Source of the DNA: Acholoe squamosa
Taxonomy: Eukaryota > Annelida > Polychaeta > Phyllodocida > Polynoidae
Direction: 5' to 3'
NCBI GenBank assembly: GCA_949317995.1
Contig: OX439040.1
Span: 29,428,030-29,492,029 of the forward strand
DNA length: 64,000 nt
Within the stretch, counting starts at the first letter, position 1. Every line of letters starts with the position of its first letter. The position numbers and the translations under genes are program-made. Of this stretch, positions 57,906-64,000 are shown piece after piece. Under the pieces are notes generated by a model. It worked only from the letters and a program-made list of their open reading frames with translations. It did no database searches and had not been told where the DNA came from.

Positions 57906-59370
57906 GATATCCTGATGAAGTTACAGGATACTCAGGGCCTCTCAGGCATCTTGATATAGTTACAGGAGACTCAGAACCTCCCAGGCATCCTGATGAAGTA
58001 ACAGGAGACTCAGTGCCTTCCAGGCATCCTGATGAAGTAACAGGAGACTCAGTGCCTTCCAGGCATCCTGATGAAGTAACAGGAGACTCAGTGCCTTCCA
58101 GGCATCCTGATGAAGTAACAGGAGACTCAGGGCCTTCCAGGCATCGTCATGAAGTTACAAGAGACTCAGTGCCTTCCAGGTATCCTGATGAAGTAACAGG
58201 AGACTCAGTGCCTTCCAGGCATCCTGATGAAGTAACAGGAGACTCAGGGCCTTCCAGGCATCGTCATGAAGTTACAAGAGACTCAGTGCCTTCCAGGCAT
58301 CCTGATGAAGTAACAGGAGACTCAGGGCCTTCCAGGCATCTTGATGAAGTAACAGGAGACTCAGGGCCTTCCAGGCATCCTGATGAAGTAACAGGAGACT
58401 CAGTGCCTTCCCGGCATCCTGATGAAGTAACAAGAGACTCAGGGCCTTCCGGGCATCCTGATGAAGTAACAGGAGACTCAGTGCCTTCCAGGCATCCTGA
58501 TGAAGTAACAGGAGACTCAGTGCCTTCCAGGCATCCTGATGAAGTAACAGGAGACTCAGGGCCTTCCAGGCATCGTCATGAAGTTACAAGAGACTCAGTG
58601 CCTTCCAGGCATCCTGATGAAGTAACAGGAGACTCAGGGCCTTCCAGGCATCTTGATGAAGTAACAGGAGACTCAGGGCCTTCCAGGCATCCTGATGAAG
58701 TAACAAGAGACTCAGGGCCTTCCGGGCATCCTGATGAAGTAACAGGAGACTCAGTGCCTTCCAGGCATCCTGATGAAGTAACAGGAGACTCAGTGCCTTC
58801 CAGGCATCCTGATGAAGTAACAGGAAACTCAGGGCCTTCCAGGCATCCTGATGAAGTAACAGGAGACTCAGGGCCTTCCGGGCATCCTGATGAAGTAACA
58901 GGAGACTCAGGGCCTTCCAGGCATCCTGATGAAGTTACAGCAGACTCAGTGCCTTCCGGGCATCCTGATGAAGTTACAGGATAATGAGGGCCTTTCAGGC
59001 ATCCTGATGAAGTTACAGGAGACTCAGAACCTCCCAGGCATCCTGATGAAATTACAGGAGACTCAGTGCCTTCCAGGCATCCTGATGAAGTTACAGGAGA
59101 CTCAGTGCCTTCCGGGCATCGTGATGAGGTTACAGGATACTCAGTGCCTTCCAGGCATCCTGATATAGTTACAGGAGACTCCGAACCTCCCAGGCATCCT
59201 GATGAAATTACAGGAGACTGAGGGCCTCTCAGGCATCCTGATGAAGGTAAAAGAGACTGAGGGCTTCTCAGGCATCCTGATTAAGTTACAGGAGACTTAA
59301 GGCACTCCGGCATCCTGGTGAAGATACAGGAGACTCAGGGTTCTCTGGCATCCTGATGAATTTATAGGAG
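57906..59370. repeat. 39-bp minisatellite with higher-order structure, in or near the rhomboid gene
   Basis: Unit GGAGACTCAGTGCCTTCCAG plus GCATCCTGATGAAGTAACA, about 37 copies. The regular core is 57985-58980 and both edges are diverged. As 39 is a multiple of three, one frame is open for 323 codons (58013-58984) as a 13-residue repeat, GDSVPSRHPDEVT. Variant units (CGTCATGAAGTTACAAG, and CTTGATG) recur in the same order, marking repeated blocks of several units. No splice sites or start context make it a convincing exon. Confidence 0.95.
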
Positions 59371-60369
59371 ACTCAGGGGCTCTCATGCATTCCCTGTTCC
59401 TATGTAGTCACATAGGCATAGTAATCAACATAAGGGGTATACGTGTGACTCAAGACCTCTTTGATGAGGAATGTATCTAAAATTTGGAATCATAGGAAAA
59501 CTGTGGAACACACAGATCTGCCTATGATTATTGTGGAGGACTCCAGAGATAGACCTGTAAATATTTAAGAGAGAAATGTAATCTATTTTGAGTGAAAAAT
59601 CTATTTAATTCATGTTGAAGAGCCTAGCACCAGGCGTGGCTGACATAGGAGAAAGCGTAATCCTGAGTGAACAGTGGCAGACTTGTAGGGGACAGGGGCG
59701 GATCCAGAAACGGTTGTTTACGGTCAAGGACACAGCCAGGGCAATTTTGTCTAGGGGTCTACAGGTAGGGCCCCATGATAGTTTTAAGTTAAGAGACGTG
59801 CCAAGACCCAATATAGCGCTCTAATAAGCATGCAACTGGAATACAGTTCTGAGGGAATTTAATAATGGACACTTTTTAATGACACCCAGGGCACCCAGGC
59901 GGTGGAAACTGGTATGGAAAATCAGTCCAGCTTTTACACACTGGCACCCTCTGCAGCTTTGTTCCAGAACTAATACTCACAACGATGTGGTAGCCTGTTC
60001 TAGACCAGGTATCCTGCACCTAAACTTTACTACATTTTGACGTTTATAGTTTAGTTACGGATTACCACATCACGTGCAAGACGTGCAGACGTGGGAAGGG
60101 TCTCGTATTTGACTAGTAATGTAGATATACACGCCTAGATGCCTATCTCTTATGCAGCATAAATACAGCACAAAATCTTTATATTGTGTACACTGCCCAA
60201 TTACCCTAATGATATTCGAAGACCTCAACCAATCTTTAATCCGTTAGATTTAGCATGCTCAGTTGCTGTTTAATGCACTGTTCTTGGGTATTCACGTAGA
60301 AACTATAGACCCATGCAGCAAGAAATTGTGGCTTTTCATGAATAAACTTATGTTTAGGTCCAATATGAC
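59371..60369. other. No feature recognised
   Basis: GGGGCGGATCCAGAAACGG near 59695 resembles one end of the next TIR element, without a partner. No exon identified. Confidence 0.4.
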
Positions 60370-60501
60370 TGTGGCGGATTCAGAGGGGGGCGCGGGGGTA
60401 CTTAAATAGATATTTTGGACCCCAAAATTTGCTAAAAATCAGGGCATGCGCCCTCCATTTGGGCCGTGCCCCCTCCTTTTCAAATTCCTGAATCCGCCAC
60501 T
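60370..60501. mobile_element. Small TIR element (GTGGCGGATTCAG ends)
   Basis: TGTGGCGGATTCAG and CTGAATCCGCCACT with ATATG on both flanks (60363-60367 and 60503-60507). 132 bases. The ends are of the CAGTGGCGGATCC type often seen in hAT-like MITEs. Confidence 0.65.
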
Positions 60502-61169
60502 GATATGGGGAAATGTTCTAAACTTTGCCAATGTTGTCCACACATGCAACCAATTTACACTAAAAGATTCACAAGACAATTCTCCTTCAAATAAAGGACA
60601 TCCAATGTACATTTGCGTTCTCATTACTTTAACCTCCTTTGAGTGAGCACCGGTCTTGAATGGGCGGCCGGGGACAGTGGTCAAAATTTGAAATTATCAC
60701 TATAATATATATTTGATAAGCGCTGGTCTTGAATAATGGCCGGGGCAGAGTGGTATTGAAATCTACCAGCAGTTATTTGAGACTGCGTTTAAACATGCAA
60801 ATGTGATAAGAGAAATAATGCGCTTCTGGTTGTTTTGTTTTCTTTGCGGAGTTCACGGAAGGTTTAATACCAGTTGGGGGAGAGTAATAAGGCAATGTAC
60901 GTGCAATATGAAATGGGATCGGTGTGGTTTGAATGGCGTCAGTACATGCATGTAGGCCGCCAATGTATGAGTAAGTATGGCATAAGTCATTCAAATGACG
61001 TCAGTGTATGAAATAGACTGAAATGGGTCTAGATGATATCACTGCCTTATGAGGTAGAGAGCTCAAAAATATACCCTGCCCACCACATCTGTTGGTGACA
61101 TCTAGTGGCATTGGTCGCAGTCATTCGTGGGAATCGGATGTTTACAGACAAAACATAAGACAAGTCTGG
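60502..61169. other. No feature recognised
   Basis: Two related stretches at 60641-60680 and 60718-60755 share TGGTCTTGAATR...GGCCGGGG-CAG-GTGGT. No gene seen. Confidence 0.4.
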
Positions 61170-61174
61170 CATCT

Positions 61175-61326
61175 CAGGGGCGTAGGAAAAGGGGGGGCCA
61201 GGGGGGGCCCAGGCCCCCCCCCCCAATAATGAGGAGGTTCCCTATATAAGGCTATAAAAAGATAAAGCAGCCCCCCAACCGAGACCCCTGGGCCCCCCCA
61301 ATAAAAATTTGCTTCCTACGCCCCTG
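61175..61326. mobile_element. TIR element (CAGGGGCGTAGGAA ends) with CATCT duplication
   Basis: Ends CAGGGGCGTAGGAA and TTCCTACGCCCCTG, flanked by CATCT at 61170-61174 and 61327-61331. 152 bases, with G- and C-runs inside. Second member of the family at 29965-30301; both show a 5-base target duplication. Confidence 0.8.
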
Positions 61327-61331
61327 CATCT

Positions 61332-62029
61332 GGTCTGGGCAAAGTGAATCTCCCATCTGAAGGCGAACCCCCCATGCTGTGAGGTGCTTGTAGCTACTGA
61401 TGGCAGTATTAGTTGATTGACAGATAGCACATCATTGGCAATGAAAAATTTCTATTACATAAACAGACTCCATTACTGTTTCATGATACTTCTACTCACC
61501 TTTAGATGGTGAGATTCACATACAGGGCAGAGGAGAGTTACAGAGGCTTATCAGGTATGACATATGACATAAACAAGGTTGTTCTAAGTATATCATGTGA
61601 AAACAAATTAAAGCTTGTACAAGGACTAGTTGAATAGGGATAGAAATAAGCATTTAGATAATCAAATACTTCAGAAATATCATAAAGATAATATTTTGAC
61701 ATATTTTAACATCTCCCTTTTATGGAAGACTCAAAATGTCTCATGGCGAAGTCTTTGGATATGACTGTTATTTAGTCTTTTGATATGACCATATGACTAG
61801 GTATATATCCATGACTACAAATCAAAGTTGTTTTTCGGGTCTATCGGATGTGGAATGGCGTCTGTTGGCGCTGCGAAGGGAAATGACTTTAAAATGTTCT
61901 TGGCTTGTCTACCATGCAATATATCAGTGAAGACACTTGGATATCCCCATCCTCATTATTTCTCTTAGTGACTGGTCTAAATCTCACATACATCTTCCAT
62001 TCCGGTCACTTTGAGGGCTCCTTTGAGCT
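61332..62029. other. No feature recognised
   Basis: No exon or repeat identified. Confidence 0.4.
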
Positions 62030-62835
62030 AAATGGATCAGAGTGATCAGTTTTGTTTTGCTCCCACTGGATTAACAGGACATTCTGCACATTTTACCTCT
62101 GGTTTATTTCAAAGTTGTCATACTTTTAATGTACAACATACACAGAAAATATATCGTTGAAATAAGTGATCAGTAGCAATCACTTTAGGGTGCACAATAG
62201 GACGAGGACTGGGGGGAGCACCCTGTTGATCTTTGGCTGATCATATGTGATCACTTTGTGCCATCATATTGATTAGTCTTTTTTTTCACATTTTTGAGCA
62301 AAACATAATAGTCATCAAAATGCTGACATGGGTGATCACTTTGATTACTTTTCCTTTTCTTTTACTGCTAGTTGGCTGAAACAATTAAGTTTTAGATGTA
62401 TTCTTGAATTTCACCCCACCCCCACCCATCCATGCAGGAACAGCATTCGAGTATATCCACCCTTTTGGAATTGACCCCATATGGCATAGGCTTGCATTGT
62501 ACCGATGGGTGCTTTTTCTCATAATTCTGAATGAAACTTTTGAAACAGAAAAGCTCTTGATGTATCTGTCTTACATCCATTCTCTTTTAACAAAACACTT
62601 TTTTGTAAAATGAATTCTATATGTTCACATTTACAATGTCTTCAGTTTATTCCATAAAGCTTTAAATCAATACATGTCCTTGGGCATGAATCATATTATT
62701 ATAACATAGTTGGATAGTAGGGGCCCCTGGTGGAAGAAATGATGTATACAAAATGATCACCTTTAGTCAACTGCACTGATCACTTTTCTATAGTCTAAAT
62801 TTTCAGTATAGATCGATCAGAATCATCCAAGTCTT
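62030..62835. repeat. TGATCA / GTGATCAC word cluster
   Basis: About twelve TGATCA or AGTGATCA words, several as GTGATCAC palindromes or separated pairs (TGATCATATGTGATCAC). Similar to 22110-22165. No clear TIRs were found, though GGGGCCCCTGGTGG at 62718 resembles 21697. Confidence 0.5.
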
Positions 62836-62861
62836 AAATCTGTGGGCTTTCATGTCAACAG

Positions 62862-62925
62862 ATTAAAGCAAGTGACGTCATCATCAGTAGTGGAACAATA
62901 CATGTACCTGCTCCAGGTGATGACG
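62862..62925 (+). CDS. Candidate small exon, gene not recognised
   Basis: GGGCTTTCATGTCAACAG is a plausible acceptor and GGTAAGTC a strong donor. 64 bases, phase 0 in and phase 1 out, reading ATT AAA GCA..., with DVIISSGTIHVPAP. It is not compatible with the RHBDL sequence I know. Too short to assign, and could be chance. Confidence 0.2.
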
Positions 62926-63439
62926 GTAAGTCAACATGGTCAGTTTCAGTATGGGATGGATGAGACAGGAACCCATCACAGTCTGTTACACATTTACCGG
63001 ACGTCTGTTTATCTGGAACACATTTATTACAAATGACATTGAAATTGTAACAAATAGGGAACAATTCAAACAAGGGTAAAAGATGAATATTTAAGATCAA
63101 TGTCCATGTCCATGATATCCTTGACTTATATGCGCCACACCCTGAGTGTCCATTGGAGTTGGTGGGTGGGAGACAAAAATAATGGAGAACTCAAATAATG
63201 GCTCAACATAGAAATTACTGGTTAAAGCCCACTATCATTTTCTTTATTTCCAGTTAGTTAATAATGTGTATAGTTTTCATAAAGAGTGGGTCGTGTAGAC
63301 ATCTTTGTAGGAGCTGCCTTCCAAAAGTCTATGTCTGTTAGATCCTACAGGGCTGTTAGGTATCATCAGTTTACAGATGTAGGGTAACATGACTCCCCAT
63401 GCCCGGTTGGCCGACTCGCAGGGGCGGGTCACCGGGTAA

Positions 63440-63600
63440 TCACATGTCCCCTTTTGGTATCACACCAATCCAGGCGTAGGTGGAAGTAGGAAACATCAGA
63501 CGGGGAAGTAGCTCAGTGGTAGAGCTTCCGCTTGCAAGTTGGAGGGTCCCGGGTTCGACTCCAGGTTTCTCCAGAAACGTTTTGCGCCGACCCCTACACA
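63440..63600 (+). mobile_element. tRNA-derived SINE (core 63502-63572)
   Basis: GGGGAAGTAGCTCAGTGGTA...GGGTTCGACTCC with intact box A and box B. Preceded by CACCAATCCAGGCGTAGGTG and followed by AACGTTTTGCGCCGACCCCT-ACAC. The tRNA-like part is not at the 5' end of the shared sequence, as in the other copies. Confidence 0.8.
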
Positions 63601-64000
63601 GACAACCGTTTCTGCCTTTTGAAGGTCAAATACTGTGGTACTAAAGGCAGTGCGATGTAAGCCCAAAAATGTTTCATGCAACAGGCAAGAACCCAGTGGA
63701 TACAAAATTCAGGTCATCACTAAATCAATAGTTGAATTCTTTAATCCCTGACTGACGTTGAGGCTAGCTTCGACAACTCTCCTCCCTAATGACTTTAGCC
63801 ATATTCTGTAAAACATCAATGTATATGATCCCCTTCTGAGATCTACACCAGAATGCCCTCACTCAGACCTCACAAATCCTCCCTCACACAAGCTTTCGCA
63901 ACTTTGCTGAGACTGGAGACTGGCCTTGTAAACTGGTGAGGAGGCTGCCCCTAGTGCCTGTTTGTGGAACTAGAGTGAGTTGCTGAATAGTAGTGGGACG
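63601..64000. other. No feature recognised
   Basis: No exon or repeat identified up to the window edge. Confidence 0.4.

Overview
This is a piece of animal nuclear genome, not bacterial or plasmid DNA. It is intron-scale non-coding sequence, dense in terminal-inverted-repeat (TIR) DNA transposons, tRNA-derived SINE copies and minisatellites. Two or three small exons have good splice sites. The leftmost 6 kb is an old integrated piece of a Maverick/Polinton- or adintovirus-type DNA virus. The species cannot be fixed from sequence alone; an invertebrate is the most natural reading, because a rhomboid-type animal gene lies beside a Polinton-type element and no vertebrate repeat family is recognisable.

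Region 1 (1-6260) is the viral segment. A protein-primed family B DNA polymerase runs leftwards off the window edge and is broken by stops and frame changes. Upstream of it on the same strand lies an unrecognised low-complexity basic protein. After a repeat-rich intergenic promoter region come two rightward genes: a protein made of two Death-fold domains, and a baculoviral-IAP-repeat (BIR) protein whose domain is split between two reading frames. Both have a related upstream motif. The pair reads as a host-death-control cassette beside the replication gene.

Region 2 (6.2-13 kb) holds a twin hairpin carrying CCAAT boxes and E2F-like sites, a 3-kb minisatellite of about 34-bp units, and two apparently identical 469-bp repeats 1.4 kb apart. 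Region 3 (14-24 kb) is nested TIR elements, clusters of short palindromic words and two SINE copies. Region 4 (24.2-29.5 kb) is a 2.2-kb unit repeated about 2.4 times in tandem. Region 5 (29.9-45.7 kb) is mainly TIR elements, with target duplications or paralogous empty sites in several cases, plus two minisatellites. Its most striking member is an element at 42331-44173 filled with about 35 AGTCC-n4-GGACT palindromes. Region 6 (45.7-54.3 kb) has more satellites, SINEs and hairpins.

Region 7 (54.5-64 kb) carries the only recognisable host gene piece: a 54-codon phase-0 exon at 56574-56735 with an EF-hand that resembles rhomboid-related protein RHBDL3. A possible exon lies at 54548-54692, another at 62862-62925, and a 39-bp minisatellite whose unit keeps one frame open for 323 codons lies at 57.9-59.4 kb. 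No rRNA, CRISPR or operon features exist here.

A recurring theme is that several unrelated-looking non-coding TIR elements are packed with many copies of their own short palindromic word, a different word for each family. This is the best candidate in the window for something not well described.
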